From positions 5,916,626-5,980,625 of the forward strand of contig OY811980.1 in NCBI GenBank assembly GCA_963681505.1: a DNA stretch of 64,000 bases, written 5' to 3'. The stretch comes from Eunapius fragilis (lineage: Eukaryota; Porifera; Demospongiae; Spongillida; Spongillidae). Both the position numbers and the translations under genes were made by a program. The notes under the pieces are model-generated. The model saw only the letters and a program-made list of their open reading frames with translations, ran no database searches and was not told the DNA's origin. Below are positions 24,289 through 38,000 of the stretch, in pieces. Each line of letters opens with the position of its first letter. The stretch's first letter is position 1.

Positions 24289-24732
24289 GAGAATTATTTT
24301 AGGACTGGGCACGAGAAACAGGAAATTGTTTGTTTCTCTATAACCACACCGTTTTATGACACGGAACAAACGTAGAACTGTAGATCGTTGTGCTCTCATT
24401 CCATCGGGATAAAGAGATAAGCGATCCGTTTCTCCGTTGTCCCTCCAGACGCTAGTGAAGTTTATTAATGACATTCATCAACCCTCAATCAATCCTATAT
24501 TGAACCTGCTGCCGCAGGTTCAGATACAGTTCATCGGCACAAATGTGCACACTTGCCTATCAACAGTTGTAGTGGGTGCCTTCTTCTGAATATTATAATG
24601 GTTTGTATTACACCAGGATTCAACATTTTCATGAATCCTCTTGTTATATCTAGGTGTATCTCAATGAATATTAAAGTAGTAAAGAGATTATGTCGTACTT
24701 TAATTTATACCTTTCTCTGTGCATTACCACAG
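24289..24732. other. No gene; sequence leading to the first FN3 exon
   Basis: No exon supported. From about 24530 it matches the start of each tandem unit (also about 29065 and 34540), the word CACAAATGTGCACACTTGCC being shared. The start exon of the receptor is not visible here and may lie in or left of the gap. Confidence 0.5.
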
Positions 24733-26034
24733 TACCCTCAATGCCGCTAAACTTCCAGCTCTCTGCAGTCACATCCAGTGTCCTTATGGCCAACTGGACA
24801 CCTTCATCCTCACCCAATGGGATTGTGACAGGCTACACAGTGTACTGCACAGTATCACAGAACCAGACCTATCCTGAACAGGTGCCAACTGGTGCTTCTA
24901 CCTATACTGTCTTCAATGAGACCAGTCAGACTTCTGTATACCTGAGTGGCCTTCTTCCATTCACATTCTACCAGTGTTATGTCACTGCTAACACTAGTGC
25001 TGGTGAAGGAAATCCCTCAGATACCAACACTACACAAACCAATCAGGCAGGTAAGTATCAAATATTACACACATTATTGATATTACAGTTCAGACAGTAC
25101 TCTCCTAACTGTATAGGGCAGCCAACAGATATGTAAAAATAGGGTGGGGGACTAGGGAATGGTAAGGGAAAATGGTCCTAAATGTTCCATTTCCTCTATG
25201 TTCCTGTTTTCTAATTCCCTAATTTTAAACACCCTTAGACCTTATGGCAATTTTCCTTGCAGTTCCATCACTACCTCTGAACATCTCTCTGTCTTCCATT
25301 GCTGGCTCACCATCTCAGCTGTCTGCTAGTTGGTCTGTACCCATACCTAGGAATGGTATCATCACTGGTTACTCTGTGTACTGCAACACTTCTGCTAATC
25401 AAACATATCCAGAGCAAATGATTGGACCAAATGTACCCACCATTAGATCTGTAGTCAATGGGACAACACTGTCTGCTACACTGAGTGGACTTAGCCCATA
25501 CACACAATATAGTTGTTATGTGACTGCTAATACATCAGTGGGAGAAGGAAGTCCATCAGTTGTATTCACCATGATTACTGTTCAGTCAGGTAATCTGTTA
25601 TGCTATTATGCTGTTGCTTACGATCCAAAATCTATGAAACATGCCCTTTCAAACTTTGCTTCTAGTGTAAACCTTACTAACAAATCATCACTATTTATTT
25701 GCAGTTCCAACGACACCTCAAAACTTCTCTCTGTCTCCTGTTGCTGGTTCACCATCTCAGCTGTCTGCTAGTTGGTCTGTACCCATACCTAGGAATGGTA
25801 TCATCACTGGTTACTCTGTGTATTGTAACACTTCTGGAAATCAAACATATCCAGAGCAAGTGATTGGACCAAATGAGCCCACCATTAGATCTGTAGTGAA
25901 TGGAACAACATTGACTGTAGCATTCGACACAGGACTCAGTCCATACACAGAGTATAGTTGTTATGTCACTGCTAATACATCAGCAGGAGAGGGAAGTCCT
26001 TCTGCATTGGGCCTAGCTAGGACTGTTGATGCTG
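24733..26034 (+). CDS. FN3 exons, unit 1: 24733-25050, 25263-25589, 25705-26034
   Basis: Three single-FN3 exons of 318, 327 and 330 bases, all phase 1 at both ends. Typical marks are MANWTPSSSPNGIVTGYTVY and ASWSVPIPRNGIITGYSVYC, the repeated NQTYPEQ and TIRSVVNGTTL words, and YSCYVTANTS near each end. The third exon starts like the exon at 30240 and ends like the one at 30902, so it is a hybrid. Confidence 0.88.
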
Positions 26035-29000
26035 GTAAGATTTAGCTCTTGAAGTGTATGTTATGCAAAGATACATACTTTTGGCATTTATTCATAACTG
26101 TACTAACTGATTACACTCATTGAACACAGTGGGGCTAGATTCGATTTGCCTTTGCTAGTTCGAAAACACCCTACATTTCAAGGACATGTATGTTGGCAAT
26201 GTCACTTTAAATCTCATTTGGATGTTGAGTGCTTGCACACAGTCAGTGCATTGTGTACGTGAATTGTTAGGCCAGGCGTTCGCGAATGAAGGCAAAGCTT
26301 TTAAATAAATGCCATATTTCCATCTACAATTTTTTTGTTGTGTTATTAATACAAGATGAAATGTAATCGACGCAGCAAAATGTGGCCTAATGTACATTTC
26401 CCATGTTTTCAAATACTCTAAGAGATTCTTATGTCCCCTATAACTTCTTCCTTCCGCACAGGAAATTAGTGTGTCCATCATGGAATGGCAGTGGCCTGAA
26501 TTTTTTATTAAGCGTAATTTCACTTGTACGCATGAACTTTGAAGCTCCGTCCTGGTAATTTTTAGGTCCCTTCTTGCTACAATATCAAAAAATCAAATGT
26601 TATGGAGTAATGTGCCAAATTTTTAATAACCAACTTAATAAATATATATGATCTTGAATCTCAATAACTTTAGTAACCACTATTAAAATTCGTATACTGT
26701 AAGTACTGATTGGTCCACCTCATGTCATATCTTAGAAACCGTCACTGATTTTAATTATGGGGGAAAATAAACTTTTTAAATGCAGTACAAATATTTACCT
26801 GTCATTGTATTGATAACTATAGTCAAGCTTTCTCCATCCCATCCACACTGAATACAAGTGTGTTAGTGGGAGCATTATTTCTGTGTGTTTGTGCATGTTT
26901 TCTGTGCATTTGTTGTGCATGTGCATGTGTGTATTGTATGTGAACGACAGACCCACGTGTAGCAAAACACTAACAATGGTTATTTAAATGATCTAAGTAC
27001 AAGTCTATTATTTGAATAAATTCATGATTGATTATTTCCTTCATTCTCCTAGTTAGCTTATGTAATGAGCTGGTGTATTATATGGATACAATCATGGAAT
27101 AGGTTTACATCCGATCTGTAAGCAAAGAATTCAGTTGGAGTAGCTTGTGAGCATGCAATTGGCACATTGTTATGCATAATTGGTGTAAGACATAGTTGCA
27201 GTATATTAACTGCAATTCAATTGCAATAGCATACAGGCTTGGAAGGAATACATCAGCTAGCAATTTCCCCCTAACTTATGTAATACATGTAGCTAAAGCC
27301 AAGCATTAATTTCGGATTCACATTTCCCCACAGTACCTGGAGCATCATCCAGTTTAGCCGCCATTGTGCTCAACTCTACGGCCATCTTTGTCTCTTGGAC
27401 ACCCCCATCTGTCACTAATGGCACCATCATGAAATATGACCTGTTTTATGCTAATAGTACAGATTGCTTTAATGGTACAAATCAATCCATCATTACTGCA
27501 CCAGACCAGACAGCATTCAATATCACACTCATTGATTTGCTGGCATACACAAACTACTCATTGTGTGTGCAAGCAGTATCTGAGGCTGGTCCTGGGAACT
27601 TCACTTCCATCACTGTCACAACATATCCAGACATTTCTTCTCCTCCAACTGGTTTTAATTTCACATCTTTCAATTCTACGTCCATCATTCTAACATGGTG
27701 GTATCCAACTACTCCAAGAGGTCTCATACAGGGATACCTGATTGTCTACAATGCATCAGTGATGGAAATCATGGAGAACATTATAATATCAACTACTGAC
27801 ATGGGGATACAAAATTATACCATCCATGGCCTGTCACCACACTCAGTGTACAACATTTCTGTGAGGGCTTATAGTTTTCATCCTGGTATGAATGGTCCGC
27901 TGTACGGAGAGTACTCTGCGCTAATTATTAGCACTGCAGATGGCTGTGAGTAGTGTGATGCATGCACACATGCACGTGATGGGTGCTTTGCAAAACATTG
28001 GTAGTTCTCTGTTGCCTCCAAAGATATGTGTGACACTGCCCAGCAAAATCACCGTATTGTGATTATACTTTTTATCAACAACAATTGTAGGTTATAATAT
28101 TTAATCAATAGGTCTTTGCAACCCGACTGCACTTTTCTCCTAAAACTCTTGCTATGGAAACGTATTGTAGTGCTCAAGATATTTTTGTTGCCATTAATAA
28201 CATATCTCCAGGTACAAGTGGTTGAACATTCAATTTTTATACTGACAAATTTATAACCACAGAAGGATGACTTTGCTAGACACTGCCACATTCATTAAAT
28301 ACAACCACACGCTCCCTTTTAGCTCTACTTTACGAGTGCTAGTTTCGTGAAATCAAACATGCTCTGTTTATGCACGATGAAAATAAATTTTTATTTTCTA
28401 AAAACAAAGATGCTTGGTATAATATCAATATGATATGGAGCCAGGCCAGTTAATCATATGAATGCGTAATTATAGTGTGAAGTAGCTAGCAAAATGTTGC
28501 TGTCCGCACCATGTTGTACAACGTTTTGTGAGTGCTGCACAGCGGTTGCTTAGAAGTCCCAATCTGTCACAAATGGCAATGCCATCGTCATCCTTTAAGA
28601 CTGCTTTACACTTAATAGTGCTAAATGCATTGAGGGTATAAGTCCATCAGGCTATAGATATGTTAAAACACATTGATTTGCTGGTATATACTGATTTGCA
28701 AGCATCAGCTGGGATCTTCTCTTCAATCCCTATCAGAACACCTGATATCCAGATCTCGCTCCTCCAACAGCTTTTAGTGCCACACGTTTAAACTCTATAT
28801 CCATCACTTTAACATAGAGATATCCAGCATCACAATGTCCCATACATAATACAATAGCAACTACTAACACAGGGGTACAGAATTATACCATCTGTGGCCT
28901 GACACCCTGCACAGTGTACAACATTTCTGTGAGGACTTATAATTTCATCCCGGTCTACTGTATGGAGAGCACTCTAAGTAATTGTTCATTTTTAGTGCAT

Positions 29001-32000
29001 CACACATCCATGAGTGGTGTGGTGCATGCACACATATGGTACATGCATCCAGTATATTATACAGTTCATCAGCACAAATGTGCACACTTGCCTATCAACA
29101 GTAGTAGTGGGTGCCTTCTTCTGAATATTATAATGGTTTGAATTACACCAGGATTCAACATTTTCATGAATCCTCTTGTTATATCTAGGTATATCTCAAT
29201 GAATATTAAAGTAGTAAAGAGATTATGTCGCACTTTAATTTATAACTTTCTCTGTGCATTTCCACAGTACACTCAACGCCGCTAAACTTCCAGCTCTCTA
29301 CAGTCACATCTAGTGTCCTTATGGCCAACTGGACACCTCCATCCTCACCCAATGGGAATGTGACAGGCTACACAGTGTACTGCACAGTATCACAGAACCA
29401 GACCTATCCTGAACAGGTGCCAACTGGTGGTTCTACCTATACTGTCTTCAATGAGACCAGTCAGACTTCTGTATACCTGAATGGCCTTCTTCCATTCACA
29501 TTCTACCAGTGTTATGTCACTGCTAACACTAGTGCTGGTGAAGGAAATCCCTCAGATACCAACACTACACAAACCAATCAGGCAGGTAAGTATCAAATAT
29601 TACACACATTATTGATATTACAGTTCATACAGTACTCTCCAAATTGTATAGGGCAGCCAACAGATATGTAAAAATAGGGCGAGGGACTAGGGAATGGTAA
29701 GGGGAAATGGTCCTAAATGTTCCATTTCCTCTATGTTCCTGTTTTCTAATTCCCTAATTTTAAACACCCTTAGACCTTATGGCAATTTTCCTTGCAGTTC
29801 CATCACTACCTCTGAACATCTCTCTCTCTTCCATTGCTGGCTCACCATCTCAGCTGTCTGCTAGTTGGTCTGTACCCATACCTAGGAATGGTATCATCAC
29901 TGGTTACTCAGTCTACTGCAACACTTCTGCTAATCAAACATATCCAGAGCAAGTGATTGGACCAAATGAGCCCACCATTAGATCTGTAGTCAATGGGACA
30001 ACACTGGCTGCTACACTGAGTGGACTTAGCCCATACACACAATATAGTTGTTATGTGACTGCTAATACATCAGTGGGAGAAGGAAGTCCATCATTTGTAT
30101 TCACCACAATTACTGTTCAGTCAGGTAATCTGTTATGCTATTATGCTGTTGTTTACAATCCAAAATCCATGAAACATGACCTTCCAAACTTTGCTTCTAG
30201 TATAAACTTTACTAACAAATCATCACTATTTATTTGCAGTTCCAACGACACCTCAAAACTTCTCACTGTCTCCTGTTGCTGGTTCACCAACTCAGCTGTC
30301 TGCTAGCTGGTCTGTACCCATACCTAGGAATGGTATCATCACTGGTTACTCTGTCTACTGTAACACTTCTGAAAATCAAACATATCCAGAGCAAGTGATT
30401 GGACCAAATGAGCCCACCATTAGATCTGTAGTCAATGGGACAACAATGTCTGCTACACTGACTGGTCTCAGCCCATACACACAATATAGTTGTTATGTGA
30501 CAGCTAATACATCAGTGGGACAAGGAAGCCCATCAGCTATACTCACAGCTTTAAGTGCTCAGTCAGGTAACTTGTATCCTTGCTTTAAATTACCATGGCA
30601 TTATTTCCTGTTGTAGTTTACCTGGGGCACAGAATGTCTATACCAGGCAGGCAGCAATCCCCCCCCCCCCCCCCCCCCCCCAATCCTTCTGTAGTTATTA
30701 TTACCAAAACAACCAAACATTTGTGATTTACAAAGGCAAAATTACAGAATAATTATACTGCTTTTTTTGGACCCACTCTTTTTACACAGCATGCAAATGG
30801 ATCATATCTTTTTAAAAATGGTACTACATTGCAAACCGATAACCATACGTCTATATAAACTATTCCATTCTGGAAAATTATATTATTGTTTACGCCTTCA
30901 GTTCCTTCCTCACCTTCAAACTTCACACTATCCCCTGTTCTGGGTTCACCAACTTGGCTCTCTGTTAACTGGTCTGTACCCATACCAAGGAATGGAATCA
31001 TCATTGGATACACTGTGTATTGTAACACTTCTATCAACCAACCATACCCTGAGCAAGTGATTGGTCCAAACACTCCCACCATTAGATCTGTAGTGAATGG
31101 AACAACACTGACTGTAGCATTCAACACAGGACTCAGTCCATACACAGAGTATAGTTGTTATGTCACTGCTAATACATCAACAGGAGAGGGAAGCCCTTCT
31201 GCATTGGGCCTAGCTAGGACTGTTGATGCTGGTAAGATTTAGCTCTGAAGTGTATGTTATGCAAAGATACATACTTTTGGCATTTATTCATAACTGTACT
31301 AACTGATTACACTCATTGAACACAGTAGGGCTAGATTCGATTTGCCTTTGCTAGTTCGGAAACACCATACGTTTCAAGGACATGTATGTTGGCAATGTCA
31401 CTTTATATCTCATTTGGATGTTGAGCGCTTGCACACAGTCAGTGCATTGTGTACGTGAATTGTTAGGCCAGGCGTTCGCGAATGAAGGCAAAGCTTTTAA
31501 ATAAATGGGGCAGTGCAAGAGAAATTCGGGCTTATGTAGGATTTTAAGAAAATTCCAAGACAACTAAAAGAAAGTAATGCTTGCCATTGAAATGTATGGC
31601 TAATTAAAAATTCAGCGCTTTGTAGCTCTATGATACACTGTCCAATTTTGGATGCGTAAGAACTGTTTTGTAGAGAGCACTATCCTGTATCCAAAAACTG
31701 TTAAATTTGAAAACTTGAAAAAAATTGCAAAAGCCCAATTTTCTCTTGCACTGCCCCAAATGCCATCTACAATTTTTTTGTTGCGTTATTAATACAAGAT
31801 GAAATGTAATCGACGCAGCGAAATGTGGCCTAACGTACATTTTCCATGTTTTCAAATATTCTAAGAGATTCTTATGTCCCCTATAACTTCTTCCTTCCGC
31901 ACAGGAAATTAGTGTGTCCATCATGGAATGGCAGTGGCCTGAATTTTTTATTATGCGTAATTTCACTTGTACGCATGAACTTTGATGCTCCGTCCTGGTA

Positions 32001-35000
32001 ATTTTTAGATCCCTTGTGGCTACAATATCAAAAAATCAAATGTTATGGAGTAATGTGCCAAATTTTTAATAACCTACTTAATAAATATATATGATCTTGA
32101 ATCTCAATAACTTTATGCAAGTTAAGTAACTCACTATTAAAATTCGTATACTGTAAGTACTGATTGGTCCATTGCATGTCATATCTTAGAAAACGTCACT
32201 GATTTTAATTATGGGGGAAAATAAACTTTTTAAATGCATTATAAATATTTACCTGTCATTGTATTTTATATCAAGTGGTAACTATACTCAAGCTTTTGCC
32301 ATCATATCCACCCTGAATACAAGTGTGCTAGTGGGAGCATTATTTATGTGTGTTTGTTTGTGCATTTGTTTCTGTGCGCGTGATGTGCATGTGCATGTGT
32401 GTATTGTATGTGAACGACAGACCCACGTGTAGCAAATCACTAACAATGGTTATTTAAATGATCTAAATACAAGTCTATTATTTGACTAAATTAACGATTG
32501 ATTATTTTCTTCATTCTCCTAGTTAGCTTATGTAATGAGCTGGTGTATTATATGTATACAATCATGGAATAGGTTTACATCAGATCTGTAAGCAAAGAAT
32601 TCAGTTGGAGTAGCTTGTGAGCATGCAATTGGCACATTGTTATGCATAATTGGTGTAAGACATAGTTGCAGTATATTAACTGCAATTCAATTGCAACAAC
32701 ATACAACATATGCATAGGCAGGGAAGGAATACATCAGCTAGCATTTTTACCCCTACTTATGTAATACATTTAGCTAAAGCCAAGCATTAATTTCGGATTC
32801 ACATTTCCCCACAGTACCTGGAGCATCATTGAGTTTAGCCGCCACTGTGCTCAACTCTACGGCCATCTTTGTCTCTTGGACACCCCCATCTGTCACTAAT
32901 GGCACCATCATGAAATATGACCTGTTTTATGCTAACAGTACGGATTGCTTTAATGGTACAAATCGATCCATCATTACTGTACCAGACCAGACAGCATACA
33001 ATATCACACTCATTGATTTGCTGGCATACACAAACTACTCATTGTGTGTGCAAGCAGTATCTGAGGCTGGTCCTGGGAACTTCACTTCCATCACTCTCAC
33101 AACATATCCAGACATTTCTTCTCCTCCAACTGGTTTTAATTTCACATCTTTCAATTCTACGTCCATCATTCTAACATGGTGGTATCCAACTACTCCAAGA
33201 GGTCTCATACAAGGATACCTGATTGTCTACAATGCATCAGTGATGGAAATCATGGAGAACATTATAATATCAACTACTGACATGGGGATACAAAATTATA
33301 CCATCCATGGCCTGTCACCACACTCAGTGTACAACATTTCTGTGAGGGCTTATAGTTTTCATCCTGGTATGAATGGTCCGCTGTACGGAGAGTACTCTGC
33401 GCTAATTATTAGCACTGCAGATGGCTGTGAGTAGTGTGATGCATGCACACATGCACGTGATGGGTGCTTTGCAAAACATTGGTAGTTCTCTGTTGCCATC
33501 AGAGATATGTGTGACACTGCCCAGAAAAATCACCGTATTGTGATTATACTTTTTATCAACAACAATTGTAGGTTATAATATTTAATCAATAGGTCTTTGC
33601 AACCCGACTGCACTTTTCTCCTAAAACTCTTGCTATGGAAACGTATTGTAGTGCTCAAGATATTTTTGTTGCCATTAATAACATATCTCCAGGTACAAGT
33701 GGTTGAACATTCAATTTTTATACTGACAAATTTATAACCACAGAAGGATGACTTTGCTAGACACTGCCACATTCATTAAATACAACCACACGCTCCCTTT
33801 TAGCTCTTTTACGAGTGCTAGTTTCGTGAAATCAAACATGCTCTGTTTATGCACGATGAAAATAAATTTTTATTTTCTAAAAACAAAGATGCTTGGTATA
33901 ATATCAATATGATATGGAGCCAGACCAGTCAATCATATGAATGCATAATTATAGTGTGAAATAGCTAGCAAAATGTTGCTGTCCGCACCATGTTGTACAA
34001 CGTTTTGTGAGTGCTGCACAGCGGTTGCTTAGAAGTCCCAATCTGTCACAAATGGCATTGCCATCCTTTAAGACTGCTGTACACTTAACAGTGCTAAATG
34101 CATTGAGGGTATAAGTCCATCAGGCTATAGATATGTTAAAACACATTGATTTGCTGGTATATACTGATTTGCAAGCATCAGCTGGGATCTTCTCTTCAAT
34201 GCCTATATCAGAACACCTAATATCCAGATCTCGCTCCTCCAACAGCTTTTAGTGCCACATGTTTAAACTCTATATCCATCACTTTAACATAGAAATATCC
34301 AGCATCACAATGTCCCATACATAATACAATAGCAACTACTAACACAGGGGTACAGAATTATACCATCTGTGGCCTGACACCCTACACAGTGTACAACATT
34401 TCTGTGAGGACTTATAATTTCATCCTGGTCTACTGTATGGAGAGCATTCTAAGTAATTGTTCATTTTTAGTGCATCACACATCCATGAGTGGTGTGGTGC
34501 ATGCACACATATGGTACATGCATCCAGTATATTATACAGTTCATCAGCACAAATGTGCACACTTGCCTATCAACAGTAGTAGTGGGTGCCTTCTTCTGAA
34601 TATTATAATGGTTTGAATTACACCAGGATTCAACATTTTCATGAATCCTCTTGTTATATCTAGGTATATCTCAATGAATATTAAAGTAGTAAAGAGATTA
34701 TGTGGTACGTTAATTTATACCTTTCTCTGTGCATTTCCACAGTACCCTCAATGCCGCTAAACTTCCAGCTCTCTGCAGTCACATCCAGTGTCCTTATGGC
34801 CACATGGACACCTCCATACTCACCCAATGAGATTGTGACAGGCTACACAGTGTACTGTACAGTATCACTGAACCAGACCTATCCTGAACAGGTGCCAACT
34901 GGTGGTTCTACGTATACTGTCTTCAATGTGACCAGTCAGACTTCTGTACACCTGAGTGGCCTTCTACCATTCACATTCTACCAGTGTTATATCACTGCTA

Positions 35001-38000
35001 ATACTAGTGTTGGTGAAGGAAGTCCCTCAGATACCAACACTACACAAACGAATCAGGCAGGTAAGTATCAAATATTTTTTACATTTACACTCATTATTGA
35101 TATTACAGTTAACTATATAGGGCAGATTTGTTTCAACAGGTATGTAAAAATAGTGGTGGTGGTGGGGAGGGGGGGGGTTGAGAAACATTTTTGTTTACAT
35201 TCCACTATCCCTCTTTAATACATCACTTTATTTCTTGCAACTTTAGGTATATTATTACCATACATATTTTGTCACTTCCAGCATCTCATTATTTTACGAG
35301 AGGCGCTGCATGTACCTATCATTAAGCATTCTAGTCAGAATTAATTATCAATGAAATAGGGTAAGGATCCAGCCTATTACAAATGAATCAAAGAACTGTG
35401 TTTTTTTTTTTTAAACCTCACATACATCCAGAGCGTAACATTCAAAAATACATCAGTGCAAAAATGTCAGCACAGGAAATACTCTAAGTCCTCTTCAGAT
35501 GGATGTTCCATTGCCACTATGAACAGATCACAATAGTGTGCACCACCAGTTGTAGTTCATAGTTACTGACCTAGTTCACCAGGGAATGGTAAGGGGAAGA
35601 GGTCCTAAATGCTCCATTTCCTCTATGTTCCTGTTTTCTAATTACCTAATTAAACACCCTTAGATGTTATGGCAATTTTCCTTGCAGTTCCATCACTACC
35701 ACTGAACGTTTCTCTGTCTCCTGTTGCTGGTTCACCATCTCAGCTGTCTGCTAGTTGGTCTGTACCCATACCTAGGAATGGTATCATCACTGGCTACTCT
35801 GTGTACTGTAACACTTCTGCTAATCAAACATATCCAGAGCAAGTGATTGGACCAAATGTGCCCACCATTAGATCTGTAGTCAATGGGACAACACTGGTTG
35901 CTACACTGAGTGGACTTAGCCCATACACACAGTATAGTTGTTATGTGACTGCTAGCACATCAGTGGGAGAGGGATGCCCTTCAGTTATATCAACATCCAG
36001 GACAGTTGAAGGAGGTATTTGTGCATTGCAGCTTGGTATGTTTTCCTTCATATACTGTTACATTTGGTTTTTTCAGCCCCACCTCCTCCATATAACCTCA
36101 CCTCATACAATCAAAGTTCTACTTCGATCACTCTAAATTGGACACGCCCCCTGTTTCCCAATGGCATCATACAGATGTATGAGGTTGTGTACTACCCAGC
36201 AGAGAACACTAATGGGACCACTAACATCACCACACTGACCACATCACTAACTATAAGTGGACTTGCCTTCTATACCTTGTACACCTTCAGAGTGAGTGTG
36301 GTGACCAGTGGAGGGACAAGTGCCTTCAGTGATCCTGTTAGTCAGCTCACTTCAGAGGATGGTATGTATTTTGAGAGTGTGAACAGCATTATTCTTTGAC
36401 CTGCATACCATCAAACCATCCTAGCCCCCTCCCCTCCCCTCAATGTTGTGGCCTACAACACCAGCTCCACCTCCATCATGGTTACTTGGCAACCACCCCA
36501 GTTCCAAAATGGCATCATCAGAGGCTACCAAGTGAACTATACACTTTCAGGAGAAGCCGGAACTACTTATGCTGTGAATACTAATTATTCCAACAGCACT
36601 CTCCTCACTGGCCTGTCTATTTACACAAAATATATTGTTTTTGTGAGAGCCCTTACAGTAACCCTTGGCAACAGCAGTTCTGCTGTCACGGTATCAACAA
36701 ATGAAGATGGTATGTTTTGTGTACATACTTAAAATAATGTTCATATCATCGTACAATTGTTTTAATCACAGTGCCTGATACTCCTAATGCCCTGACCTCC
36801 TCAGTAGTCAATTCATCAGCTCTCTTTGTCTCATGGGCAGAACCAACCATTCTCAATGGAATTATAACTAGCTATGACTTGTACTATTCCATCAGTACTT
36901 TTGGTAATTGTACTACAAGTGGAACTAGTCAACGTATTCCTTCTGTACCAGGGCAGACAACATACAATACAACCTTGACTAATCTGGTTCCATTTAGCAT
37001 GTATGCCCTGTGTGTGCAAGCCTCAACTAGGATTGGCCCTGGTGCTCTCACCACTGCTGTGGTCATCACTACAGACCCAGGCATATCCTCACCTCCCACT
37101 AACTTTACTGCCACTGCTGTCAACTCTACATCAATCAAGCTAACATGGGGATATCCACAGACTCCCCAAGGTCTCATTTCTGGGTATCAGATAATGCACA
37201 ATACTTCACTGTCATTCAACCCAGTGAACATTACCATCTCCACCAATGACAGCTCACAACAGACCTACACGTTTATTGGTCTTAATCCGTTTACAGTGTA
37301 TTCATTTACTGTAAGAGCATACAGCTATTCTACCAGGCTTAGTGCCCAAATATACGGAAACTATAACCAGCAACTAGTTATCGGAACATTACAAGATGGT
37401 ACGTATAGTGATGTTATTTAGTAACACATGTTATTGATATTTTAATGTGTTTCTGCAGTTCCCTCAATGCCACTGAACTTCCAGCTCTCTGCAGTCTCTT
37501 CAAGTGTCCTTATGGCCAACTGGACACCTCCATCCTCACCCAATGGGATTGTAACAGGCTACACAGTGTACTGTACCGTATCACAGAACCAGACATATCC
37601 TGAACAGGTGCCAACTGGTGGTTCTACCTATACTGTCTTCAATGTGACCAGTCAGACTTCTGTATACATGAGTGGCTTTCTTCCATTCACATTCTACCAG
37701 TGTTATGTCACTGCTAACACTAGTGCTGGAGAGGGAAGTCCCTCCAACATCAGTATATATCAGACCAGTCAAGATGGTAAATGTTAATTAGATATTGCTT
37801 TGTTCATTATTTATTGGCTTGCATCATTTATGCAAGTTTGCTAAATTTCCCATATTCATTATATATTCCATTATGCATTTCTTCCTAATGATCATTATTC
37901 TTCTATAGTTCCATCATCACCTCAGAAGTTTTATCTGACTTATATTGCTGGTTCACCATCTCAGCTGTCTGCTAGTTGGTCTGTACCCATACCTAGGAAT

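Noticed and set aside
23530-24375. Long poly-Lys/Glu/Arg/Leu/Ser frames
   Set aside because: They come from the N gap and the AGA microsatellite read in different frames.
26155-26523. 122-codon minus-strand ORF in the spacer
   Set aside because: The equivalent stretches at 31.4-31.9 kb and 2.7-3.0 kb are interrupted differently, so no conserved protein is supported.
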